Assembly: GCA_963922235.1 (NCBI GenBank)
Contig: CAWUIJ010000103.1
Location: forward strand, 1 to 9,799
Source: Parvularcula sp963922235
Lineage (GTDB): Bacteria; Pseudomonadota; Alphaproteobacteria; Caulobacterales; Parvularculaceae
Reading direction: 5' to 3'
DNA: 9,799 bases
Every line of letters starts with the position of its first letter. Within the stretch, counting starts at the first letter, position 1. The notes under the pieces are model-generated. The model worked only from the letters and a program-made list of their open reading frames with translations, was not told where the DNA came from and made no database searches. This document shows, in pieces, positions 1 through 7,658 of this stretch. The position numbers and the translations under genes are program-made.

Positions 1-87
1 GGCCTAACCGCTGACAACATCGCTCAAGAAGCACTCAAAACTTTCGCTATGGACAGCGAAGCATCGACGGCGAATTTGCGCGCGTAA
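1..87 (+). CDS. 3' end of an unidentified protein (partial)
   Basis: Frame 1 is open from the first base to a TAA at 85-87 and gives 28 residues beginning GLTADNIAQEALKTF and ending ANLRA. The composition (Ala, Glu, Asp, Leu, with an amphipathic run) looks like a real C-terminal helix, and the other two forward frames are less protein-like or stop early. It runs in the same direction as mlaA, whose start lies 82 nt downstream, so it may be the previous gene of the same unit. The fragment is too short for me to recognise a family. It could also be a chance open frame. Confidence 0.4.
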   Translation, partial: GLTADNIAQEALKTFAMDSEASTANLRA

Positions 88-169
88 AAGGCTTGTCGCG
101 GCACAGCCCTTGCCTTGGTAGGGGCAGTGCGCGCATCAATGAGACAGCGCTAAAAGCCAGGGGCGGCCG

Positions 170-901
170 ATGATCCGAGTGATGTTGTTGTTGGCCATCG
201 CAGCCGCCGCTGCATGCACCACCAAGCCTCAACGTCTGGAGCCTGCCCCAGCGACGGTGGAAGCCAACGACCCATTCAAAAAGGTCAATGAGGTCAGCTA
301 CAAAGGCAACCGTGTCTTTGATGATCTCTATGTGAAGCCATTCGCGACGGCCTATCGCACGGTGTTCCCGCGACCGGTTCGAAAGGCGACGGGCAACTTC
401 ACCGACAATCTTTTGATGCCCATGCGCATCGCCAACGAAATTCTCCAGCTCGACGCCCCCGATACCCGCGACAGCACCGGGCGCTTTGTCGTCAATTCGA
501 CCCTCGGCGTGGGCGGCATCTTTGATCCAGCGACCGGCATGGGTCTTGAGCGCCAAGACGAAGACTTCGAGCAGACGCTGGGCAATTGGGGCGTGCCGCG
601 AGGCCCTTATATCGTGGCGCCTTTCTTGGGCCCAACGACACCGCGCGGCCTTGTGGGTTCATCCACTGGGCTCGTCCTTGCCCCGCTCAACACACTGGGG
701 ATTTTCACCGATCCATCGACGCGGGTGCTTTTGAGCAGCCAGCGAGCCGTCGATACGCGCAATGAAGCTGATGCCACCCTCGAACGCATTTACATGTCGG
801 ACGATGGATACATTGTGCTGCGATCATTCTATCTGCAAAACAGGGATCAACTTCTCCACGAGGATGCTGAAGATCCTTACGAAAACTTGCCTGACTTCTA
901 A
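170..901 (+). CDS. mlaA: MlaA (VacJ) family outer-membrane lipoprotein
   Basis: The 243-residue protein carries the MlaA family signatures: DPFKKVN (34-40), NFTDNL (76-81), GRFVVNST..GGIFD (104-119), DFEQTLGNWGVPRGPY (132-147) and FLGPTTPRG (152-160). A short hydrophobic signal ends at Cys16. The lipobox is A-A-A-C rather than the usual L-[AS]-[AG]-C, so lipidation is likely but not textbook. In known systems MlaA forms a ring-shaped channel in the inner leaflet of the outer membrane, removes misplaced phospholipid and exchanges lipid with periplasmic MlaC. The length is normal for the family. An AGGGG stretch ahead of ATG 170 is an acceptable ribosome site; ATG 182 is a less likely alternative because it would shorten the signal. 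The RND gene follows after 17 nt and mlaC comes next, so all three are probably co-transcribed. Confidence 0.95.
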   Translation: MIRVMLLLAIAAAAACTTKPQRLEPAPATVEANDPFKKVNEVSYKGNRVFDDLYVKPFATAYRTVFPRPVRKATGNFTDNLLMPMRIANEILQLDAPDTRDSTGRFVVNSTLGVGGIFDPATGMGLERQDEDFEQTLGNWGVPRGPYIVAPFLGPTTPRGLVGSSTGLVLAPLNTLGIFTDPSTRVLLSSQRAVDTRNEADATLERIYMSDDGYIVLRSFYLQNRDQLLHEDAEDPYENLPDF

Positions 902-918
902 CTTCGACCGGAACCGCC

Positions 919-3477
919 ATGCAGCCGATCTTTCTTGACGCGCTTCTGTGGCGAATGATGGCGTTCGCCGAGCGTGCGCGCGCTTTGACGCTTCTCTTTT
1001 GGGCAGCGATGACAGCGCTCGCGGCCTGGCAGGTCTCGTCCAACATCGCGATCAGCACCGACACCTCCGAGATGATCAGTCCGGATGCGCCGCACCGCCA
1101 GGCATCGGCGAAGATCAACGCCGCCTTCCCCAAACTGTCCGAGCAGGTCCTGATTGTCGTCGAAGCATCGACCCCAGACGGCGCGGCCGCGTTCACCGAC
1201 GAACTCTCCGCGCGGCTGCGCGAGCGGCCAGAGGTTCAATCCTTGCTCGCCGCATCGTCGGAGCCGTTTTTCCGTCAAAACGGCCTCTTGTTTCTCGACG
1301 TTGATGAGCTCGAAGATCTCCTTGCGCGCCTGACCAAGGCAGCGCCGCTGCTGGAGAGGCTGGGCCCAGACCCGACGGTTGCGACGTTGCTTGAGGCGCT
1401 CGCCGAGGCGGCCGAGCAAGAAAATGGCGCCGTCACGGATCAGGAGACTCTCGATCGTCTCTACACCGCGTTAGCGAGCGTGATCACGAACGAAGACGAG
1501 ATCTTCTCCTGGCAGGCCCTTCTCAGCACCGATGACGACCCATCGAACCGGGTGCTCTTCTCGCTCCAGCCGGTTCTCGACTATTCGCGCCTGCGGCCCG
1601 CACAGGGCGTGAAGGAGGCCATTCTCGAAGAAGCCGAAGCAGTCCGCGCAGAAACGGGCTTTGCTGCCACCGTCATGATCACGGGTGACCCGGTTTTGCG
1701 GAGCGAAGAGCTTGAAGCGGTGAGCCGCGGTATCGGTTGGGCCTTTGCCCTTTCCGGTGTTTTGGTGGGACTTCTTCTCTTCGTCGCGCTCTCATCCAAG
1801 CTGATGGTCACGGCATGCCTCCTCTCGATCATCCTGTCCGTGGTCCTCACCGCAGGCGTGGCCGTGACGCTCTTTGATGAGCTGAACCTGATCTCCGTCG
1901 CCTTTGCAGTGTTGATGGTGGGCCTCGGCGCTGACTTCTCGATCCACCTGCTCGTGCACCTCCGCACAGAGATGAGCAGCACCAAGTCGCTGCGAACGGC
2001 GTTTTACCGAACGTCCCGTAAGATCGGCACAGCGCTCGCACTCGCGGCGCCCACCACGGCGCTCGCGTTTTTCTCGTTCGCCCCCACAGAATTTATTGGG
2101 ATGAACCAGCTGGGCGTGATTGCAGGGCTCGGTGTGCTGATTGCTTTCCTTGTCTCTGTGACCTTGATCCCTGCCCTGCTCGGCGCCTTTCCCAGCAGCC
2201 TTGGACGGCGTGCTCTGAGTGAAGTGCCAGAGACGCGGCCTTCGACCATGATCCTTGACCGGATGGTGATCCCCTTTGGTTTGGTTGTCAGTGTCTTGGG
2301 CGCAGCCTCGATCGTGCTGCTGCCCCAAGCTCGTTTCGATGCGGACCCGATGGCACTCCGGGCCAAGAACGCTCCCTCCGTGGTCGCACTGAACCTCATT
2401 TCCGAAGATGAAGGCGCCTCGCCCTATCGCCTTAGCGTGCTGGCAGAGAGTGAAGAGGATGTCCGAACCCAGGCGCGCCTGTTGAGTGAACCAGCCACCG
2501 TCGACAGCACGCGGCATCTTTTCAGCTTCGTGCCCGATGACCAGGATCTCAAACTCGCCTTGATCGATGCAGCGAGTGTCGGTCTCGGCTTTGCCTTGGT
2601 CAGCGGCGGAAGCGTGAACGACGAGTTAGCAGTCTCCATTGCTCGGCTCGAAACGGCTCTGAGCGAGGGCACATCGGACGCAGGCAATCTCCTACTCGAA
2701 ACGCTCCGCACCACGAGCATGATGGAGATCGAAGAAGCCGGGCCGCGGATCTTTCAGTTCTGGCCACGCCAGCGCGCCTTACTGCAGGAGCAACTTCTCG
2801 CAGGCTATGTGGCGATCGATGACCTCCCCAGGCCGCTGACGGAACGTTATGCCGGTGAGAACGGTCTCTACCGGATTGAGGTTCTCCCGGTCGACGGCGC
2901 TCTGACCGTTAAAGAGCGCCGCGCTTTCGTCAAAGAGGTGCTGGAGGTTCAGCCCGAGGCTGCGGGGAGCGCCCGCTCAGCCCTGGCCGCTGGGGATATC
3001 ATTGGCCGCTCCATGGTGCAGGCGAGCCTCACCGCCGCGGCCCTGGTCAGCGTTCTGGTTCTTTTCTTCTTGCGGAGCTTCAAACTCTTGCTGTTGCTGC
3101 TCCTCCCGCTGATCCTCGCAGGTTCGCTGACCACAGCGACGGGCACGCTGTTCGACATCCCCTACAACTTCGCGAATGTGTTGGTGTTGCCGCTGATCAT
3201 CGGGATTGGAATCGATAGTGGCCTGCACCTGGCGCTTCAGGCGGAACGCCGCGGCGATGGCCTCGCGGCTGTCCGCGGGCCAACAGGACGGGCGGTGCTC
3301 TTCAGCGCGCTCACCACCATCGCCTCTTTCGGTAGTCTCGTGATCTCAGAGCATCGCGGCACCTCAAGTATGGGCGCACTTTTGACTGTAGGTATGATAT
3401 GGGTGCTGGCGACGATGCTCTTCGTCTTACCACCGCTCGCAGGCTTCCTATATAAGCCCCGCTCGCAAACGCCATGA
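919..3477 (+). CDS. hpnN: HpnN-like RND/MMPL family transporter (hopanoid or lipid export)
   Basis: The 852-residue protein has the duplicated RND layout. One membrane helix (about 22-41) and a periplasmic loop are followed by a five-helix bundle (about 272-425). A second copy has a helix at about 450-469, another loop, and a bundle at about 700-845. Both bundles contain the related motif GxGxDxxxH (D339/H343 and D766/H770), typical of MMPL/HpnN proteins and probably part of proton relay. TDTSEMISP (47-55) just after the first helix is also an HpnN-type signature. Known HpnN proteins move hopanoids from the inner to the outer membrane in hopanoid producers. The length matches HpnN (about 870) and is shorter than AcrB-type pumps, and no adaptor or TolC partner is present. 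Flanking mlaA and mlaC support a lipid substrate. The substrate itself is inferred, because no hopanoid synthesis gene is in the window. ATG 919 has a weak ribosome site; ATG 955/958 are alternatives. Confidence 0.88.
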   Translation: MQPIFLDALLWRMMAFAERARALTLLFWAAMTALAAWQVSSNIAISTDTSEMISPDAPHRQASAKINAAFPKLSEQVLIVVEASTPDGAAAFTDELSARLRERPEVQSLLAASSEPFFRQNGLLFLDVDELEDLLARLTKAAPLLERLGPDPTVATLLEALAEAAEQENGAVTDQETLDRLYTALASVITNEDEIFSWQALLSTDDDPSNRVLFSLQPVLDYSRLRPAQGVKEAILEEAEAVRAETGFAATVMITGDPVLRSEELEAVSRGIGWAFALSGVLVGLLLFVALSSKLMVTACLLSIILSVVLTAGVAVTLFDELNLISVAFAVLMVGLGADFSIHLLVHLRTEMSSTKSLRTAFYRTSRKIGTALALAAPTTALAFFSFAPTEFIGMNQLGVIAGLGVLIAFLVSVTLIPALLGAFPSSLGRRALSEVPETRPSTMILDRMVIPFGLVVSVLGAASIVLLPQARFDADPMALRAKNAPSVVALNLISEDEGASPYRLSVLAESEEDVRTQARLLSEPATVDSTRHLFSFVPDDQDLKLALIDAASVGLGFALVSGGSVNDELAVSIARLETALSEGTSDAGNLLLETLRTTSMMEIEEAGPRIFQFWPRQRALLQEQLLAGYVAIDDLPRPLTERYAGENGLYRIEVLPVDGALTVKERRAFVKEVLEVQPEAAGSARSALAAGDIIGRSMVQASLTAAALVSVLVLFFLRSFKLLLLLLLPLILAGSLTTATGTLFDIPYNFANVLVLPLIIGIGIDSGLHLALQAERRGDGLAAVRGPTGRAVLFSALTTIASFGSLVISEHRGTSSMGALLTVGMIWVLATMLFVLPPLAGFLYKPRSQTP

Positions 3478-3490
3478 GGTCGTTTTTGTT

Positions 3491-4138
3491 ATGAAACAGA
3501 TGATGATTTCCGCTCTTTCCGCAGCGGCGATGTTGCTCGCCAGCGCGCAAGCGGAACGCCAACCCGAGGCTGAAGCCTTTATCGTCGGGGTTGTGGACGA
3601 ATTGAAATCTTCCGCCGAGACCTATGGCGACACCTCTGCTGAGGTCCGTCAGGTGCTGGAAGACAATCTCGCCACCGAAGCCATTGGCGGCTTCTTGCTT
3701 GCGGGCGAGGCGGCCAAGACCGCCACAGATGAGCAGCGTGCACGCTATGACGAGCTCTTTCCGAAATTCATCGCCGCGGCCTTCGCCGAAGAAATTGGTC
3801 AGCTCACATCCCGCCGGATCGATGTGACCGGCAGCCTTGAGCGCCGTCCTGGTGACATCATCGTGCAGTCCTCGCTCTTCGATAGCTCTGACGTCAAACG
3901 GGCAGGCATCGATTGGCGCGTCCGCGTTCTTGAAACCGGTGAGAACAAACTGCTCGATGTGCTGGTGGAGCGGATCTCCCCCCTGATCACCCGCCGCCAG
4001 ACATTCTCCTCCATCGTCGATGAAGACGGTGTCGATGGTCTTCTCGCTTACATGGAAACAACGATCGGCGAGTCCGGGGTGGCCAGCCTCGAGACCCCTG
4101 AAACAAGCGATGAACCCGTCGCAGGCGGCGCAGAATAA
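3491..4138 (+). CDS. mlaC: MlaC/HpnM-like periplasmic lipid-binding protein (Ttg2 family)
   Basis: The 215-residue protein begins with a cleavable signal peptide (basic start, hydrophobic core, cleavage expected after A-Q-A at 21). The mature part matches the MlaC/Ttg2D/HpnM family: an Ala/Leu-rich helical half with FPKFIAAAFAEEI (90-102), then a beta-rich half with IDWRVRV (140-146) and LDVLVERISPLITRRQTF (155-172), and DGLLAYM (182-188). Known MlaC proteins carry phospholipid in a hydrophobic pocket between MlaA and the inner-membrane machinery; HpnM is the relative encoded beside HpnN in hopanoid clusters. It follows the RND gene after 13 nt. The only ribosome-site-like sequence, GAGG, overlaps the RND stop codon about 11 nt from ATG 3491, so translation may be coupled. 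The last 20 or so residues are acidic and Ala/Gly-rich and look disordered. Whether it serves phospholipid or hopanoid cannot be read from the sequence. Confidence 0.9.
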   Translation: MKQMMISALSAAAMLLASAQAERQPEAEAFIVGVVDELKSSAETYGDTSAEVRQVLEDNLATEAIGGFLLAGEAAKTATDEQRARYDELFPKFIAAAFAEEIGQLTSRRIDVTGSLERRPGDIIVQSSLFDSSDVKRAGIDWRVRVLETGENKLLDVLVERISPLITRRQTFSSIVDEDGVDGLLAYMETTIGESGVASLETPETSDEPVAGGAE

Positions 4139-4189
4139 GCGCAAACACTGACGATACCCAGGGCGCCGTCTCGACCAAAAAACGGAGCA

Positions 4190-4767
4190 ATGACCGACGC
4201 TGCGTCGCCTCGAGCGACCCGCTCGCGCCGGACGCCCCTGCTTTGCGTTTTGTTCGCGACCCGGGCGGCCACCTGGTCTTTGACGCTAAAGCCAAACTGC
4301 CTGGCCGAGGCGCCTGGCTCACGCCCCACCGCAGCGCGCTCATGATCGCGCTGAAAAAGAGCGCCTTCGCTCGCTCGTTCAAGTCTCCAGTCTCGTTGCC
4401 CGAAGGCACGAGCGCAGATGAATTTGCGGACGTGATCGAAGAAGCCCTTCTCACCCAGTCGCTGAGTGCCCTAGGGCTAGCGAGGCGGGCTGGGGCGCTA
4501 GCGATGGGCAAAGACGCCGCCAAGGACGCGAAGGACAAGGCGATCGCCTATCTCACGCCGGAGGACGGCAGCGCTGGAGAAATCGGCAAAGTTGCCTCTC
4601 TTTTGTCCAAGGCCGCTGACGTTCCGCATATCCCTCTCCCTGTGGGCAGGGATCGTTTAGGGCAGGCTCTCGGACAGGACGCTGTTCATGTTGTCCTCCT
4701 TCGTCATCCAGCTGCTACAAAAGCCCTTGCAGCGACAACACTCTGGACCCACTTCCCCACCCGTTAA
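4190..4767 (+). CDS. ylxR: YlxR (DUF448) plus L7Ae-like RNA-binding protein, start disrupted or non-canonical
   Basis: Two RNA-binding modules are fused. The YlxR/DUF448 part shows RRC (4195-4203), LRFVRDPGG (from 4243) and LPGRGAW (4297-4317). The L7Ae/L30e-like part shows LGLARRAGALAMG (4471-4509) and ends before TAA 4765-4767. In Bacillus the equivalents are separate genes (ylxR, ylxQ) between nusA and infB, and alphaproteobacteria often carry the fusion there; YlxR has been linked to RNase P. The position just before infB fits. The odd point is the start. The coding frame has no ATG, GTG or TTG between the in-frame stop at 4111-4113 and a TTG at 4243, which lies after the conserved RRC. 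The only nearby ATG (4190) is in another frame. One extra C in the CC at 4193-4194 would give M-T-R-R-C in the right frame. The given extent assumes that ATG; the longest standard-start frame is 4243-4767. Family call sure, start unsure. Confidence 0.8.
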
Positions 4768-4833
4768 GACATCGCTAGGGAAGCCTTCTTTTCCGCGCTG
4801 CGGGGTGTGGACCGGAAGGTGTGTCTCGTTTAT

Positions 4834-4946
4834 GGGGACGCCCCGCCCCTAAGGGCGATGTTTGGCGCGCCTCACCGCTGTTTCCGGTGGCGCTGCCGCA
4901 CTCTCTGGCCTTGACGGGTCTAAATTCAGGGGCATTCCGCGCCCCT
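4834..4946 (+). promoter_or_regulatory. structured infB leader with several potential hairpins
   Basis: The 192-nt gap before infB has no gene but is rich in inverted repeats. GGGG 4834-4837 can pair with CCCC 4841-4844. CGCCC 4844-4848 can pair with GGGCG 4853-4857 (CTAA loop), which shares base 4844 with the first pair. GCGC plus CACCG (4867-4877, 2-nt bulge) can pair with CGGTG plus GCGC (4885-4893). AGGGGC 4928-4933 can pair with GCCCCT 4941-4946, ending 4 nt before the infB ribosome site. None has a T-run, so they are not ordinary terminators. They could be an mRNA leader that tunes IF2 synthesis, or simply chance in GC-rich DNA. I see no matching known riboswitch. Confidence 0.3.
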
Positions 4947-4950
4947 TGCT

Positions 4951-4955
4951 AAGGA
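4951..4955 (+). promoter_or_regulatory. infB ribosome binding site
   Basis: AAGGA ends 4 nt before ATG 4960. The spacing is slightly short but the match to the Shine-Dalgarno core is good, and it fixes the infB start used here. The protein begins with the expected IF2 N-terminal segment from this codon. Confidence 0.6.
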
Positions 4956-4959
4956 TTGT

Positions 4960-7581
4960 ATGAGCGACGACACGCAAGAGAAGTCGAAGTCAGGACGCAA
5001 GCCCCTGAGCCTCCGCCGGTCTGAAACCGGGGCGGTGAAGCAGAGCTTCTCCCACGGCCGGACCAAAACGGTGGTGGTTGAGAAGAAGCGTCGCGCCGTG
5101 AGCCCTGGCAGCTCTTCGACCGCTCAGCCAGCAGCGAAACCCGCAGCTGCGAAACCCGCGGCCAAACCCGCTGCAGAGGCCAAGCCGGCGACGAAACGAG
5201 CGGCTAGCGGAAAGGCTGCTCCGGCCGCGAAGCCTAAGGGCAAGGTGCTGCGCCAACTGTCGGACAGCGAGAAAAAGGCCCGCGCGGTCGCACTCGCCAA
5301 CGCGAAGAAAGCGCAGGCTGAAAAGGCCAAGAAAGAAGCCGCTGAACGCGCTGAGCGGGAACGCCGCGAAGCCGAAGAGCGCGCACGTCTCGAGGCTGCT
5401 CGCAAGCAGGCCGAGGAAGAAGAACGCAAGCGCGCCGAAGAGGCTGAAGCCCGCAAGAAGGCCGAAGAAGAGGCCCGCAAACAGCTCGAAGCTGAAGAAG
5501 AAGAGCGCAAGCGCCGCCAAGAGCTCAAAGCCAAAGGCATCTCCGACGCTTCAAAAGACAAAAAAGACGACAAAAACAGCGGCTTCGCCAAAGACAGCGA
5601 CAACCCGCTCTCTGCCCTCGGTGGCCGGATCAAGCAGAAGCGCAATCAGGCCCAACCTGAGAACCGCAACGCGAAAGAAGCGCCGAAGCGCCGTTCAGGT
5701 CGCCTGACGATTTCCAAAGCGCTTGAGGACGAAGAACGGCAGCGCTCCCTCGCTTCGGTTCGCCGTGCCCGCGAGCGGGAAAAGGCGCGCCGGGCTAAGG
5801 GCAATGCGTCCGCTGGCCAACAACGCCGGGACGTTGTCGTTCCTGACGTCATCACCGTGGCCGATCTCGCCCAGCGGATGGCCATGCGCTCGACCGACCT
5901 TATCAAAGAGCTGATGAAGCAAGGTCAGATGGTCACCGCCAACGCAACGCTTGATGCGGACACGGCACAGATCATCGTCGAGGACCTCGGCCACGCGGTG
6001 AAACGGGTCTCTGAAGCTGACGTGGAAGAAGGCCTCATCGCGCCGGATCCTGAGAGTGCAAACCTTGAGGGTCGTCCACCGGTCGTGACCATCATGGGTC
6101 ACGTCGACCACGGTAAAACCTCGCTGCTCGACGCCCTGCGCCAGACCGATGTGGTTGCTGGCGAGGCTGGCGGCATCACACAGCATATCGGCGCCTACCA
6201 AATTACGGACGCCAACAAGAACAAGATCACCTTCCTCGACACACCAGGCCACGCAGCTTTCACGGCAATGCGGGCACGGGGTGCGAACGTCACGGATATC
6301 GTGATTGTGGTGGTTGCCGCTGACGACTCTGTCATGCCGCAGACGGAAGAAGCCATCAGCCACGCGAAGGCCGCGGGTGTGCCGATCATCGTCGCTGTCA
6401 ACAAAGTCGATAAGCCTGATGCCGATGCGCAAAAGGTGAAAACCGACCTCCTGCAATATGAGCTGCAGGTCGAAAGCATGGGCGGCGAAGTCCAGGACGT
6501 CGACGTCTCGGCTCTCAAGAAAATTGGCCTCGACGAACTGCAAGAAGCCATCACGCTGCAAGCGGAACTTCTCGAGCTGAAAGCCAATGCCGATCGCGCC
6601 GCTTACGGTACGGTGGTCGAAGCGCAGCTCGACAAGGGCCGCGGCGCGGTTGCGACCTTCCTCGTCCAAGCTGGTACCTTGAAGCGCGGTGACGTGCTCG
6701 TGGTGGGGGCTGAATGGGGCAAAGTCCGGGCGATGAACAACGACCAGGGCAAGCAGGTGAAGGAAGCCCTTCCCTCGCAGCCTGTCGAGGTTCTCGGTCT
6801 CAATGGTGTGCCAGAGCCTGGTGATCAGTTCGTGGTCGTCGAAAACGAAGCCCGCGCCCGCGAGGTTGCTGAATATCGTCAGCGCATCAAGCGCGAGAAA
6901 GCCAATGCATCGAAATCGGGCACCTCGCTCGAGCAAATGATGGCGCAGCTGCAAGACGCTGAGATCAAAGACCTCCCCGTCGTCATCAAAGGCGATGTGC
7001 AGGGCTCCGTCGAAGCGATCGTTGGCGCTCTCGAAAAAATGTCGAACGAAGAGGTTCGTGTCCGTGTGCTGCACACCGGCGTCGGCGCGATCTCTGAGAG
7101 TGACGTGATCCTTGCTGAAGCCTCCGGCGCGCCGGTCATTGGCTTCAACGTCCGCGCCAACAAGCAGGCGAGGGAGCATGCGGAAGGGTCGGGGACGGAA
7201 GTTCGCTACTACTCCGTGATCTACGACCTGATCGACGACATCAAAGGCACGCTCTCGGGCATGCTCGACCCCGAACTTCGCGAGACATTCCTCGGCAATG
7301 CCGAGATCCTCGAGACGTTCATGGTGTCGAAAGTCGGCCGGGTGGCTGGCTGCCGGGTGACCGAAGGCATGGTCAAACGCGGCGCGAAAGTCCGCCTGCT
7401 GCGCGACAACGTCGTGATCCACGAAGGCGAGCTTTCGCAGCTCAAACGCTTCAAAGACGACGTCAACGAAGTTCCGGCCGGCCAAGAATGCGGCATGAGC
7501 TTCGCCAATTACGACGACCTCAAAGTTGGCGACTTCATCGAATGTTTCGATGTCGAACGCATCGAACGAACGCTGGACTAA
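4960..7581 (+). CDS. infB: translation initiation factor IF-2
   Basis: The 873-residue protein (E. coli IF2 has 890) brings initiator fMet-tRNA to the 30S subunit and promotes 50S joining with GTP hydrolysis. It opens with the alphaproteobacterial N-terminal segment (LSLRRSETGAVKQSF, 16-30), then an Ala/Lys/Pro low-complexity run and a long charged Glu/Arg/Ala helix (about 80-200). The IF2_N module begins at VPDVITVADLAQRM (294). The GTPase domain is complete: G1 GHVDHGKT (380-387), G2 around GGIT (404-407), G3 DTPGH (427-431), G4 NKVD (481-484), G5 SALK (517-520). A beta-barrel, the domain around VVIKGDVQGSVEAI and the C-terminal tRNA-binding domain (about 775-873) follow. No key residue is missing. 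It lies 192 nt after the ylxR gene and ends at a strong terminator, so rbfA/truB are not co-transcribed as they usually are. Confidence 0.98.
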   Translation: MSDDTQEKSKSGRKPLSLRRSETGAVKQSFSHGRTKTVVVEKKRRAVSPGSSSTAQPAAKPAAAKPAAKPAAEAKPATKRAASGKAAPAAKPKGKVLRQLSDSEKKARAVALANAKKAQAEKAKKEAAERAERERREAEERARLEAARKQAEEEERKRAEEAEARKKAEEEARKQLEAEEEERKRRQELKAKGISDASKDKKDDKNSGFAKDSDNPLSALGGRIKQKRNQAQPENRNAKEAPKRRSGRLTISKALEDEERQRSLASVRRAREREKARRAKGNASAGQQRRDVVVPDVITVADLAQRMAMRSTDLIKELMKQGQMVTANATLDADTAQIIVEDLGHAVKRVSEADVEEGLIAPDPESANLEGRPPVVTIMGHVDHGKTSLLDALRQTDVVAGEAGGITQHIGAYQITDANKNKITFLDTPGHAAFTAMRARGANVTDIVIVVVAADDSVMPQTEEAISHAKAAGVPIIVAVNKVDKPDADAQKVKTDLLQYELQVESMGGEVQDVDVSALKKIGLDELQEAITLQAELLELKANADRAAYGTVVEAQLDKGRGAVATFLVQAGTLKRGDVLVVGAEWGKVRAMNNDQGKQVKEALPSQPVEVLGLNGVPEPGDQFVVVENEARAREVAEYRQRIKREKANASKSGTSLEQMMAQLQDAEIKDLPVVIKGDVQGSVEAIVGALEKMSNEEVRVRVLHTGVGAISESDVILAEASGAPVIGFNVRANKQAREHAEGSGTEVRYYSVIYDLIDDIKGTLSGMLDPELRETFLGNAEILETFMVSKVGRVAGCRVTEGMVKRGAKVRLLRDNVVIHEGELSQLKRFKDDVNEVPAGQECGMSFANYDDLKVGDFIECFDVERIERTLD

Positions 7582-7605
7582 AGCCGGTCAAAAGAAACGA
7601 TCAGG

Positions 7606-7632
7606 ACCCGGGCCTCACCGCCCGGGTTTTTT
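7606..7632 (+). terminator. intrinsic terminator after infB
   Basis: ACCCGGGC (7606-7613) pairs with GCCCGGGT (7620-7627) around a 6-nt loop (CTCACC), giving an 8-bp, nearly all-GC stem. It runs into six T residues (7627-7632). It begins 24 nt past the infB stop. On the other strand the same stem is followed by CCTGATCG and only later by a broken T-rich stretch, so it should work poorly for the converging Nudix transcript. Confidence 0.9.
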
Positions 7633-7658
7633 GTATCAAGAAGCGGGCACTTGGTCCG

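Noticed and set aside
1792..2517. A 241-codon minus-strand open frame inside the RND gene
   Set aside because: It is antisense to a transporter with clear membrane segments and motifs; His/Gln/Arg-rich nonsense without homology.
3311..4144. A 277-codon minus-strand open frame opposite the end of the RND gene and mlaC
   Set aside because: It covers two well-supported plus-strand genes, has no recognisable domain, and its composition is what antisense of this coding DNA would give.
4190..4245. The frame starting at ATG 4190 read straight on (MTDAASPRATRS...) as a separate small gene
   Set aside because: It lacks any conserved motif and runs over the YlxR frame, whose RRC and RFVRD residues lie in another frame; the ATG is more likely the broken ylxR start.
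4911..4939. Possible promoter: TTGACG at 4911-4916 upstream of infB
   Set aside because: The -35-like box is good, but no acceptable -10 box lies 16-18 nt downstream (ATTCCG region), so I do not call a promoter.
5128..5210. Short direct repeats (GCGAAACCCGC-like) as a DNA repeat or mobile element
   Set aside because: They encode the Ala/Lys/Pro low-complexity linker of IF2, common in this protein, and are explained by the amino-acid repeat.
5124..5645. Ser/Ala/Arg-rich minus-strand frame resembling a repetitive protein
   Set aside because: The repeats mirror the Glu/Lys/Ala-rich helical N-terminal region of IF2 on the other strand.
5695..7485. A 596-codon open frame on the minus strand opposite infB
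   Set aside because: It is the antisense shadow of a GC-rich, strongly biased gene. The translation is His/Asp/Val-rich with no family motif, and the plus-strand frame is unmistakable IF2.
7606..7627. The infB terminator as a bidirectional terminator for the Nudix transcript
   Set aside because: On the minus strand the stem is followed by CCTGATCG rather than a T-run, so only the plus-strand function is supported.
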